Counted from the stretch's first letter, positions 1 to 6,159 are shown. The stretch is 8,455 nt of DNA from Puniceicoccales bacterium (GCA_031276935.1 JAISMD010000045.1:1-8455); one strand, 5' to 3'. Program-made: numbers and translations. Notes: a model not told the origin generated them from the letters alone.

Positions 1-131
1 GGGCACATTCGAAGCATGTGTCGCGCTACACGCGAAAAAGCCACGCCGTTGTTGGTTGCAATGTGCCAACGCGTAGAAACACCAATTTTCGGTGCATTAA
101 ATTGCGTATGTCAGGGGTGGCTGGCTGTTAT
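1..131. other. Left edge, no supportable gene
   Basis: I see no recognisable gene. Frame 1 on the plus strand is open from the edge to 193, but it runs through the tRNA-Lys gene and resembles no family I know. A minus-strand frame is open to the edge but has no convincing start. Two small dyads are visible: TCGCG-CTACA-CGCGA at 21-35 and GTTGG...CCAAC at about 51-70. The stretch could be the tail of a gene cut by the window or plain intergenic DNA. Confidence 0.4.
75..94 (-). terminator. Weak terminator-like hairpin after tRNA-Lys
   Basis: Read on the minus strand, CACCGA-AAA-TTGGTG can form a six-pair stem with one G-U pair and a three-base loop, followed directly by TTTCT. It lies 38 bases beyond the CCA end of tRNA-Lys, so it could end that transcript. 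The stem is short and the U-tract is poor, so this is a weak call. Confidence 0.25.
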
Positions 132-206
132 TGGTAGGCCGGCAGGGGCTCGAACCCTGAACCAATGGCTTAAAAGGCCACTGCTCTACCATTGAGCTAC
201 CGACCC
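132..206 (-). tRNA. tRNA-Lys (anticodon UUU)
   Basis: This is a 75-base cloverleaf on the minus strand with an encoded CCA end. The acceptor GGGTCGG pairs with CCGGCCT, including a G1-U72 wobble. The anticodon stem GTGGC/GCCAT encloses the loop CTTTTAA, giving anticodon TTT, which reads AAA and AAG. The T-arm has the standard TTCGAGC loop and discriminator base A73. It is transcribed divergently from tRNA-Ala and has its own TTGACA box upstream. Confidence 0.97.
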
Positions 207-221
207 GCCAGCGTTTTTTAC

Positions 222-249
222 AAACTAGGGCAGTTTTCCACCGTGTCAA
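222..249 (-). promoter_or_regulatory. Candidate promoter of tRNA-Lys
   Basis: Read on the minus strand, a perfect -35 box TTGACA (249-244) is followed after 16 bases by TAGTTT (227-222), which matches TATAAT at only three of six positions. Predicted initiation near 215 would leave a leader of about nine bases before the tRNA. The -35 box and its position are convincing; the -10 box is weak. Confidence 0.45.
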
Positions 250-306
250 TACAGATTTGTCTGCTGTGTTAAAATTTCAATTCTCACACTTTTACACTAT
301 CCCGCA

Positions 307-336
307 TTGACATTTTAGCGGATTATGTTGCTATGG
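307..336 (+). promoter_or_regulatory. Candidate promoter of tRNA-Ala
   Basis: A perfect TTGACA (307-312) starts 38 bases upstream of the mature tRNA 5' end. With 17-18 bases of spacing the -10 position would be GCTATG or CTATGG, a poor match to TATAAT. Initiation would then fall within a few bases of the tRNA start, giving an almost leaderless tRNA transcript. Confidence 0.4.
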
Positions 337-344
337 CTTTGCGT

Positions 345-420
345 GGGGCCGTAGCTTAGCTGGTAGAGCGCGTCGTTCGCAATGACGAGGTCGTCGGTTC
401 GATCCCGATCGGCTCCACCA
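345..420 (+). tRNA. tRNA-Ala (anticodon CGC)
   Basis: This is a 76-base cloverleaf with encoded CCA. The acceptor GGGGCCG pairs with CGGCTCC and contains the G3-U70 wobble that marks alanine tRNAs for AlaRS. The anticodon arm CGTCG/TGACG, with a closing G-U pair, presents the loop TTCGCAA and therefore anticodon CGC, reading GCG. It is the only plus-strand gene among four leftward genes here, and it converges on tRNA-Glu(CUC). A C34 alanine tRNA is dispensable where a UGC tRNA exists, so its presence implies a fairly complete tRNA set. Confidence 0.97.
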
Positions 421-452
421 CCGGAAATCACGCATTGTACGCAGTTTCCGGT
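420..452. terminator. Inverted repeat between convergent tRNAs
   Basis: ACCGGAAA (420-427) and TTTCCGGT (445-452) form a perfect eight-pair inverted repeat around a 17-base loop. It lies exactly between the 3' ends of the convergent tRNA-Ala and tRNA-Glu genes, so a two-way transcription stop or processing signal is plausible. No T-run follows on either strand, so it is not a classic intrinsic terminator. Confidence 0.35.
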
Positions 453-465
453 CCTGATTGGCCCC

Positions 466-540
466 TGGCACCCCCACGGGGAATCGAACCCCGGTTTCCG
501 GAATGAGAATCCGACGTCCTAACCGCTAGACGATAAGGGC
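466..540 (-). tRNA. tRNA-Glu (anticodon CUC)
   Basis: This is a 75-base minus-strand cloverleaf with encoded CCA and discriminator G73, as is usual for glutamate tRNAs. The anticodon arm TCGGA/TCCGG encloses TTCTCAT, giving anticodon CTC, reading GAG. The acceptor GCCCTTA/TGGGGGT contains U-G wobbles and a terminal G1-U72 pair. This is the minor, wobble-redundant Glu isoacceptor; the UUC isoacceptor lies about 700 bp upstream on the same strand, with one unknown gene between them. Confidence 0.96.
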
Positions 541-574
541 AATGCGCCTAAAACCTTTTCCCCTTACCCCGATT

Positions 575-580
575 TGTCAA
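575..580 (-). promoter_or_regulatory. Perfect -35 box upstream of tRNA-Glu(CUC)
   Basis: On the minus strand TTGACA occupies 580-575, 40 bases before the mature tRNA end, at a distance like those of the Lys and Ala genes. No good -10 hexamer exists at 16-18 bases: the candidates AAAGGT, AAGGTT and AGGTTT match poorly. The box lies in the 81-base gap after the unknown membrane protein gene. Confidence 0.4.
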
Positions 581-621
581 TGCCTAATTCGCGAAATGTG
601 CAATCCATTCCCAATTTTAAA

Positions 622-1182
622 CTAGTAGGCGATGGAATTGGAGGAAAAATAATCGGCTATGGCGGCCAGTAAACCAACGGCCACAACCCCCGTCGCAAAC
701 TTCTCCACACAGCGGCGAATTTTTTTCAATAGCGGCGAACGTTCCACGACCACATCGGATTCCGGGGAAACCGTGTCATTATCCCACGCTTCCAGATCCT
801 CTGCTTCCCCTCCTCCTTCCGCCTGCACCAAACGATAGGTAAGCTGCCCGTCAACAAAAAGATCGTGGGCAATATTGTGCTCGAGCATATGGGCAATAAT
901 TTCCTTCGCCCAATTCTCATCCACGGTAAAGCGATTCCGTTCCTGAGCCTTTCCGTCACGCCGGTATTTCCATTCCCTAACCGAAAACATGGCACCACTT
1001 TTTTCCACATCGTAAATCCTATCCCTAAGATAGAGCTGGATCCCCGAATTTATTACGGAAAAATTTACAATATTATGCCCCAATTCCATTCTTTTTCTAA
1101 CCAATGTGCCATCGATTTCCCCCCGTAAAAAAGAACAACAACACAGGAAATAGCACACCATATACCCAAGCCTTAGTCTCAT
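622..1182 (-). CDS. Unknown signal/membrane protein, 186 aa
   Basis: I do not recognise this protein. The N-terminus (residues 1-21) has two arginines followed by a hydrophobic, cysteine-rich stretch containing three consecutive cysteines, like a signal peptide or membrane anchor. Residues 22-155 form a soluble, mixed-charge region with an acidic, glycine-rich part near 122-137. Residues 163-180 are a clear membrane span (VVAVGLLAAIADYF) followed by a short tail. A KKIRR cluster just before this span suggests that side faces the cytoplasm, which conflicts with an exported middle domain unless the N-terminus is not a classic signal. Only a weak AGG precedes the chosen start; a second ATG at residue 8 has AAGG nine bases upstream but would remove the arginines. 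It lies 62 bases downstream of tRNA-Glu(UUC) and upstream of tRNA-Glu(CUC), all on the same strand. Confidence 0.6.
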   Translation of the reverse strand: MRLRLGYMVCYFLCCCSFLRGEIDGTLVRKRMELGHNIVNFSVINSGIQLYLRDRIYDVEKSGAMFSVREWKYRRDGKAQERNRFTVDENWAKEIIAHMLEHNIAHDLFVDGQLTYRLVQAEGGGEAEDLEAWDNDTVSPESDVVVERSPLLKKIRRCVEKFATGVVAVGLLAAIADYFSSNSIAY

Positions 1183-1244
1183 CGCCTAGGATTATGGGTT
1201 TTTCCAAAAAAAATCAAAACATTTTTATATTTCCTTAAAAAAAC

Positions 1245-1322
1245 TGGCGTCCCGTATGGGATTCGAACCCATGTTGCAGGAATGAAAATCCTGTGTCCTG
1301 GACCAGACTAGACGAACGGGAC
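1245..1322 (-). tRNA. tRNA-Glu (anticodon UUC)
   Basis: This is a 78-base minus-strand cloverleaf with encoded CCA. The acceptor GTCCCGT pairs perfectly with ACGGGAC, followed by G73. The anticodon arm CAGGA/TCCTG encloses TTTTCAT, giving anticodon TTC, reading GAA and GAG. The 3' end is followed one base later by seven T residues, which may help end transcription. Upstream a TTGCGC element starts 36 bases before the gene, but no strong promoter is evident. Its acceptor differs markedly from that of tRNA-Glu(CUC), so the two are not recent duplicates. Confidence 0.97.
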
Positions 1323-1455
1323 CGGCAAAATACATTGGCTACGCGATCGGTAGCGCAATAAATTAACTCCCATGAAACGTGGGATTTCCGTATTGTATTG
1401 CAAGGATTTTTTATGGATTAAATTTCCTCCCATGGAAAACGTCGGCGAATTTAAA

Positions 1456-1809
1456 ATGCAAAATAATGATCTTTGGCAGATCTTGGAACAACAAATTCGG
1501 GCAAATGGCATCGCAATTGATCGGCCAAAGGGCAAGGCACATCCCCGCTTCCCCGATCTCATTTATCCAATCGATTACGGTTATATTCCTCATACGAGGT
1601 CGGCGGACGGCGAAGGTATGGATGTATTTTTAGGAACGTCCGAGAGGAAGCAGATCGTGGGTCTGATTTGTACCTTCGACGGGACTAAGAAGGATTCGGA
1701 AATCAAAGTCCTCTACGCCTGCCGGGAGGAAGAAATCCAAACGGCGATGGCCATGCTATCCCATCCCCCAATGCACGCCCTATTGGTCCGCCGCCAAAGT
1801 TTTCCCTAG
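1456..1809 (+). CDS. Short inorganic pyrophosphatase-family protein
   Basis: It belongs to the soluble family I inorganic pyrophosphatases (PPi to two phosphates, Mg-dependent), in a shortened form of about 117 residues against about 175 for E. coli Ppa. Visible motifs are DRPKGKAHP (22-30), YPIDYGYI (37-44) and the metal-binding signature as DGEGMDV (51-57), where the canonical D-x-D-P-x-D reads D-G-E-G-M-D. A later FDGT...KDSEIK segment (74-84) matches the region bearing the last metal ligands and lysine. Similar short homologues, as I recall them, also have DGEE or DGEG here, so the change looks like a subfamily trait. The frame is open further upstream with ATGs at 1432 and 1372; I chose 1456 because family members begin shortly before the DRP motif. 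No candidate start has a good ribosome site. Catalytic activity is inferred, not certain. Confidence 0.75.
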   Translation: MQNNDLWQILEQQIRANGIAIDRPKGKAHPRFPDLIYPIDYGYIPHTRSADGEGMDVFLGTSERKQIVGLICTFDGTKKDSEIKVLYACREEEIQTAMAMLSHPPMHALLVRRQSFP

Positions 1810-1827
1810 AGTTTTTTTTAGCCGGAT

Positions 1828-2694
1828 TTAATTTATTTGGCTTGGGGGGAGTTCCGTGTCCTTGCCGTCCAATGGATCGAAGCGCACTAAGGATATTTGA
1901 AACAGAATATATTCGATGGCATGGACGAAACTATCATTGATCGCCAGCATCGAAGAGCATTGATCGATTACGGATAATAATCGTTCCATGGTATGGGGGG
2001 GGATTTTTTGGCTAAAAATTTGCCAAATCGCTCGGCTCACCGCCCTAAGTAGGTACTGTTGCACATCCCTGATCGTTTCACTGTCCTTCGAAGGATCGCC
2101 CTTTTTCTCCAAATTTTCCATGCTTTCGGACAGTTGGTCCACCAGGGAAAATATTTCCGGTACATTGATCATTTCCGTTGGCGGTGGTAATTTTTGTAAA
2201 AATAATTGCAGGTTTCGGATCCATGGTGTAAAGTACGGCGCCAATTTTGTTTGGGAATTATTGGGAAGACGGTACAGGGCACAACGGCTAACGATGGTCG
2301 GTGGAAAGAAATTTTTCGAGGGTGTTGTGAGGAATATAATCGTATCCGATGGCGGTTCTTCCAAGGTTTTGAGTAGGGCTTCGGCGGCATTTTTATTGAG
2401 TCGATGGCCGTCGAAAATGACCACCACCTTACGATCGGCACTGTGGGGTGTCTTTTGCACATCGTTGATCAATTCACGGATGGACTCGATCCTAATGCCA
2501 TTGCTTTTATCCCCTGGTGAAATCTGAAAAAAATCGGGATGAGTATGAGATTTCTCCGTCCCCAGAATGGCATTGGCACAGTCCTGGATGTAGCGGAACG
2601 CGTCGCTCCTATCCGCCTCGACAATGATGGCCTGGGGTAAGCGATTACTGCGAATGAGGGCAACGGTCCGTTGGGTATAGCTTGCGAGATCCAT
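1828..2694 (-). CDS. holB: DNA polymerase III subunit delta' (clamp loader)
   Basis: Delta' is a non-catalytic AAA+ subunit of the clamp-loader complex, which places the beta sliding clamp on primed DNA. Family landmarks are HPDFFQI (52-58), the IRIESIRELINDVQ segment (67-80), FDGHRLNKNAAEALLKTLEEPP (94-115, a Walker B-like strand plus helix) and TIVSRC (133-138) with the SRC arginine finger at Arg137. At 288 residues it is shorter than E. coli delta' (about 334). There is no Walker A P-loop near residues 15-35 and no four-cysteine zinc module between residues 35 and 60, where many homologues carry one. The start is three bases beyond the tmk stop, so the pair is translationally adjacent and almost surely co-transcribed. 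No Shine-Dalgarno sequence is apparent. It converges with the pyrophosphatase gene. Confidence 0.9.
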   Translation of the reverse strand: MDLASYTQRTVALIRSNRLPQAIIVEADRSDAFRYIQDCANAILGTEKSHTHPDFFQISPGDKSNGIRIESIRELINDVQKTPHSADRKVVVIFDGHRLNKNAAEALLKTLEEPPSDTIIFLTTPSKNFFPPTIVSRCALYRLPNNSQTKLAPYFTPWIRNLQLFLQKLPPPTEMINVPEIFSLVDQLSESMENLEKKGDPSKDSETIRDVQQYLLRAVSRAIWQIFSQKIPPHTMERLLSVIDQCSSMLAINDSFVHAIEYILFQISLVRFDPLDGKDTELPPSQIN

Positions 2695-2697
2695 GGT

Positions 2698-3327
2698 TTA
2701 TAAAGCAAAACGTTGTTCCACTCCACGGCAAATTTTTTCCGCAATCATTTCCACCGGAAGCGTTGCGTCAATTGTAAAAAATCGCGCCGATTCCTCCCCG
2801 GCCAATTGTAAATATTTTTCACGGACACGTTTAAAAAATTCCATCGATTCCCATTCGATGCGATCCCTTTGTTTCTTTCGCCCCTGCAGTCGTCCCAGGG
2901 CGAGATCGACGTCGATATCGAGTAAAATTGTGAAATCCGGAATGCATTTACCGGCAACAAAGAGATTTAATCGCTGAACCATTTCTTCGGGGAGTTGGCG
3001 TGCGGCGCCTTGGTAAGCCGTCGAAGAATCGAAAAAACGATCGCAAAGCACCCAGGTGTTTTTGGAAATCGCCGGTAAAATGAGCTCGCGGACAAGCTGG
3101 GCCCGACTTGCTTCGAAAAGTAGAAGTTCCGTTTCGGCACACATATTATGCGCATTCGGATCATGTTGAAGGAGATGGCGAATCCGTTCTCCGATGTAGG
3201 TGTTACCGGGCTCACGAATGGCGATGGAATCGATGTTTTTCGATGCGAGAAATGTCTGTAAATGCTGAATCTGTGTCGACTTTCCCGTCCCCTCTATTCC
3301 CTCAAAGGATATAATTTTCCCCGGCAT
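2698..3327 (-). CDS. tmk: Thymidylate kinase (dTMP kinase)
   Basis: It phosphorylates dTMP to dTDP with ATP, supplying dTTP for replication. The 209-residue product has the P-loop GIEGTGKS (10-17), REPG (38-41) for dTMP binding, the DR motif in CDRFFDSS (95-102), and a LID segment with several arginines ending in DRIEWES (146-161). Basic residues in the LID rather than in the P-loop fit the bacterial type II class. The frame is open for 36 more codons to an ATG at 3435, but family members begin directly before the ISFEG strand, so I prefer 3327. Neither start has a ribosome-binding sequence. A GATAAT element (3432-3427, minus strand) lies in the upstream part without a good -35. It heads a tmk-holB pair, a common bacterial arrangement, with tRNA-Ser(GGA) 190 bases upstream on the same strand. 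Confidence 0.95.
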   Translation of the reverse strand: MPGKIISFEGIEGTGKSTQIQHLQTFLASKNIDSIAIREPGNTYIGERIRHLLQHDPNAHNMCAETELLLFEASRAQLVRELILPAISKNTWVLCDRFFDSSTAYQGAARQLPEEMVQRLNLFVAGKCIPDFTILLDIDVDLALGRLQGRKKQRDRIEWESMEFFKRVREKYLQLAGEESARFFTIDATLPVEMIAEKICRGVEQRFAL

Positions 3328-3517
3328 GGATCTAGGAAATAGCGATACGTCTAGCGGGGACAAGAGAAATTGCAGGAAGCGGATCAATTTACCTTTTCCA
3401 TTGACTATTTTTTTACTCCCTTTCCGATTATCCAATCGTTTTTTTTAGAAAAATACCCGCGATTGCAGGATCCGATGGGAGATTTTTATCTAAAATTTTT
3501 TATTTAAAATTCGATTC

Positions 3518-3606
<89 letters not shown>

Positions 3607-3641
3607 CCTTCGGTTTTTTGAACAAAGAAGTTTTCCGTCCC

Positions 3642-3670
3642 TTGTCCATAGCAAAATTACGGCCAATAAT
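3642..3670 (+). promoter_or_regulatory. Candidate sigma70 promoter of the exonuclease gene
   Basis: TTGTCC (3642-3647, four of six to consensus) is followed by a 17-base spacer and AATAAT (3665-3670, five of six). Initiation near 3677 would give a leader of about 66 bases to the exonuclease start. The same bases read on the other strand give TGGACA (3648-3643), which starts 42 bases upstream of tRNA-Ser(GGA), so one -35 region may serve both directions. Confidence 0.4.
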
Positions 3671-3742
3671 CTAGTCCCCGAATCTATTTTTAGGTCCTTA
3701 CTATTGCATTTACTTTTTCCCAGACGTTCTATTTTCTTTCCC

Positions 3743-4639
3743 ATGGACAAGTGTATTCTCGTGGACGGATTGAACCTCATGTTTCGTTGCTTCTACGGCA
3801 TTCCATTCCTGAGTAACCAGAATTTCCCGACGAACGCTGTTTTCGGTGCCATCAAAATTCTTTGGAAAATGATCGCTGTGGAAAAACCAACCCACATCGC
3901 CATTTTCTTCGATAAGGGACGGGACCCTCTCCGCCAAACCCTATTGCCAAAGTACAAAGCAAATCGCTTGGAAATGCCCGATCCCTTGAAAATTCAAATC
4001 CCTGTGGTAAAGGAATTTGCCTACGCCCTGGGCTGTACGGTTATCGAACGCTCCTCCGTCGAAGCCGATGATCTAATCGCCTCCTTTGCCCAAAAATACC
4101 GTGACCAATTCCAGGAAATATTGATTTTCAGTGCCGATAAAGATTTCGCCCAATGCGTCGATGGTAAGGTGCACCAAATTATTCCCGCTAAGGACAAGGA
4201 TTCCGTAGGAAATCGCCTCGATCGGCAAGGCATTTACGAAAAATTTGGCGTATACCCGGAGCAAATCATCGATTACCTCGCCCTCATCGGTGACCAGGCG
4301 GACAATATTCCCGGGATCTACGGTGTAGGACCCAAAACTGCCACGACTTGGCTAGGGCAATTCGGTAACATAGAAACCATTCTGTCCCAAATAACGGCCA
4401 TTCGTCCCGTTCGTTTTCAATCCATTCTCGGAGAAAATGTCGCCCTACTTCGTCGCAATCAACAATTGGTTACGCTCAATTGCGGGATCGACGACATCTA
4501 CTGCGAACCCCTACAGCCCAATGAACAACAGTACGCACAACTCATCGATTTCTATGGTCTAACTTCCCTCCGTCATTCCCCTTTTCCGCTCCCCGCATTG
4601 CAGGGAGATTGGTTCAGTGATTGGGAAGGAAAGGTTTAA
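3743..4639 (+). CDS. Stand-alone 5'-3' exonuclease (Pol I N-domain type)
   Basis: It is homologous to the 5' nuclease/FEN domain of DNA polymerase I, which removes RNA primers and cleaves 5' flaps. The 298-residue protein carries all expected acidic metal ligands: Asp8 (VDGLN), Asp57 (FFDKG), Glu107/Asp109/Asp110 (EADD), Asp132/Asp134 (SADKD) and Asp184/Asp187 (GDQADN). The helix-hairpin-helix GIYGVGPKTA spans 191-200. The basic KYKANR (70-75) after the second motif is typical of the bacterial enzymes. The protein ends after the nuclease domain, so no polymerase part is present; either polA lacks this domain or this is an extra nuclease (ExoIX/YpcP-like). I start at 3743 because the core begins at once; an in-frame ATG at 3704 would add 13 residues. 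No Shine-Dalgarno is visible (TTTCTTTCCC precedes ATG). Confidence 0.93.
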   Translation: MDKCILVDGLNLMFRCFYGIPFLSNQNFPTNAVFGAIKILWKMIAVEKPTHIAIFFDKGRDPLRQTLLPKYKANRLEMPDPLKIQIPVVKEFAYALGCTVIERSSVEADDLIASFAQKYRDQFQEILIFSADKDFAQCVDGKVHQIIPAKDKDSVGNRLDRQGIYEKFGVYPEQIIDYLALIGDQADNIPGIYGVGPKTATTWLGQFGNIETILSQITAIRPVRFQSILGENVALLRRNQQLVTLNCGIDDIYCEPLQPNEQQYAQLIDFYGLTSLRHSPFPLPALQGDWFSDWEGKV

Positions 4640-4776
4640 ATCGTGCATTCATTTGGGAAAATATGACCCAATCCTTTCCAATGGGAATCAAGGAATAGGA
4701 GCGTCATCCATGATTTTTCGAACTTTTTTATTGCATAGGGAGGAACGAAAAGCAAGGTCTTTTTCGGAGATTGATT
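4640..4776 (+). promoter_or_regulatory. 137-base leader of the PFK-like gene
   Basis: This gap contains a short inverted repeat TTGGG...CCCAA (4653-4671). It also contains a second strong ribosome-binding sequence, AGGAG at 4697-4701, eight bases before an ATG at 4710 that opens a 45-codon frame ending at 4847, inside the PFK-like gene in another frame. The PFK-like gene has its own GGAG at 4766-4769, seven bases before ATG 4777. No strong promoter is obvious, so read-through from the exonuclease gene is possible. Confidence 0.35.
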
Positions 4777-5949
4777 ATGACGACGGATTTATTAGCGGGC
4801 AATGTTTTAGCGGTACAACAGGAATGTCTTTCCCCCTGTTCCAATAGCATTTTACGGGGAATTATTGGGGAAGCACTGAACCACGAAAATGTGGAGGAAA
4901 TTTACGGTTCAATCGATGGACTCAACGGTATCGTTAACCGCAATTTCGTCGACCTCGCCTCCCAATCCCAACAGACGATCCGCGACCTCGGTGTTACTCC
5001 GGGAGCCATATTGGGAACCTCCTCCGAATCCAAAATTTCACCGGAAAAGGAGGATGCCCTTTTCTCCGCATTGGAGGCGTACAATATTCGATTTCTCCTC
5101 CTAACCGGTGGCTTGGGAGCACAATTCACCGCCCTGGAATTATCCCGCTGCGCGCAGCAACGGAACTACGTGGTCCATATCATCACCGTTCCCGACACCA
5201 TTTACAATAATCTACCGATTACGGATCACTGTTTAGGTTATGGCAGTGCGGCGAAGTTCATTGCATCGGCCTTGCGGGAGATTTCCTATCATTCGGCAGC
5301 GATCGCACGCCACGACTTCATTAACATCGTCGAGGTTGCTGGAGAAAACCCGGATTGGCTAATTGCGAGTACTTTACTGGACAAAACGACACCGAACATT
5401 CCACTTTTTCCGGGGGAAAGTTTTTCCGAAGAGAAATTCCTAGAGACCGTTCAAAACGCACTTAAAGCGAATTCCCATTGCAATGTGATCACGGCCAACA
5501 GGCTCATTGACGGTGAAGGGAACTACATTACATCCCAAAACACGGACGCAGCAACGAAACTAAAAAACACTTTGGAGGAGTTTCTCGAGATTCGCGTCAC
5601 GACGGTGAAATGGGACGGATTGCAGCACGCCGCTGCCCATTTTCTATCCAAAACAGATCTCGATGAAGCCCATACCTGTGGGGGAAAAGCGATGCATTTC
5701 GCCCTGACTGGACTAACGGGGAAGATGGTTACGCTTTTGCGTTCCGAGAGCAATCGTTACGGGGTAGAGTACGGAGTGGCGGATCTCGCCAATATTTGTG
5801 GCCACGAAAAATCCCTCCCCGACCATTGGTTCAATGGGGACGGAAAATTGAACAACAACTTCCTGAAATATGCATCGCCCCTCATCCAGGGAAACGTACT
5901 CCTCGGGGAAGACGACGGTCTACCCAAGTTCGCCGTACTGAGAAAATAA
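4777..5949 (+). CDS. PPi-phosphofructokinase-family protein, probably non-catalytic
   Basis: The fold is that of PPi-dependent 6-phosphofructokinase (fructose-6-P to fructose-1,6-bisP). Family landmarks are VTPGAILGT (73-81), LPITDHCLGYGSAAKFIA (146-163) and SKTDLDEA followed by GLTGKMV (291-318). The 390-residue length is normal for the compact PFP group. Every active-site motif is altered, however. The GGP-type phosphate loop near 15-23 reads QECLSPCSN. GGDGS/GGNDS is TGGLGA (110-115). PKTIDND is PDTIYNN (139-145), replacing the catalytic aspartate by tyrosine. MGRxAGW is AGENPDW (188-194). SEG is ANR (240-242). LQR is LQH (282-284). The reading frame is intact with clean, family-like segments between these sites, so it is not a decaying pseudogene but looks like a pseudoenzyme or a protein with a new role. 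ATG 4777 is chosen because GGAG lies seven bases upstream, the best ribosome site in the window; TTG 4771 is an alternative. Confidence 0.85.
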   Translation: MTTDLLAGNVLAVQQECLSPCSNSILRGIIGEALNHENVEEIYGSIDGLNGIVNRNFVDLASQSQQTIRDLGVTPGAILGTSSESKISPEKEDALFSALEAYNIRFLLLTGGLGAQFTALELSRCAQQRNYVVHIITVPDTIYNNLPITDHCLGYGSAAKFIASALREISYHSAAIARHDFINIVEVAGENPDWLIASTLLDKTTPNIPLFPGESFSEEKFLETVQNALKANSHCNVITANRLIDGEGNYITSQNTDAATKLKNTLEEFLEIRVTTVKWDGLQHAAAHFLSKTDLDEAHTCGGKAMHFALTGLTGKMVTLLRSESNRYGVEYGVADLANICGHEKSLPDHWFNGDGKLNNNFLKYASPLIQGNVLLGEDDGLPKFAVLRK

Positions 5950-6005
5950 ATCACAAAACATTTCGATTTTGCGCATTGAAGTGAATTGTGAAGCGAATTG
6001 GTTTT

Positions 6006-6095
6006 GGAGAGGTGGCAGAGTGGACGAATGCACCTGACTCGAAATCAGGCATACCGGCAACGGTATCGAGGGTTCGAATCCCTCCCTCTCCGCCA
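6006..6095 (+). tRNA. tRNA-Ser (anticodon CGA)
   Basis: This is a 90-base class II tRNA with a long variable arm (ATACC-GGCAA-CGGTAT) and encoded CCA. The acceptor GGAGAGG/CCTCTCC is identical to that of tRNA-Ser(GGA). The anticodon arm CCTGA/TCAGG encloses CTCGAAA, giving anticodon CGA, reading UCG only. It begins 56 bases after the PFK-like stop. No clear promoter precedes it; a TTGCGC starts 37 bases upstream. Confidence 0.97.
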
Positions 6096-6159
6096 GAATA
6101 TTGTTCAAAAAATATCAAAAATCACGGATCATCATGCTCGAATTCTTTGGCGAAAATCT

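Noticed and set aside
865..1128. 87-residue ORF on the plus strand, opposite the unknown membrane protein
   Set aside because: It is shorter, lacks any recognisable pattern, and the minus frame has a coherent signal/membrane layout.
1812..1842. T8 run and AGCCGGA/TTTGGCT dyad between the convergent pyrophosphatase and holB genes
   Set aside because: On the plus strand the T-run precedes the hairpin, and on the minus strand the hairpin is followed by A residues, so neither direction gives an intrinsic terminator.
1988..2527. 179-residue ORF on the plus strand
   Set aside because: It is antisense to holB, which has clear family motifs; no recognisable protein features of its own.
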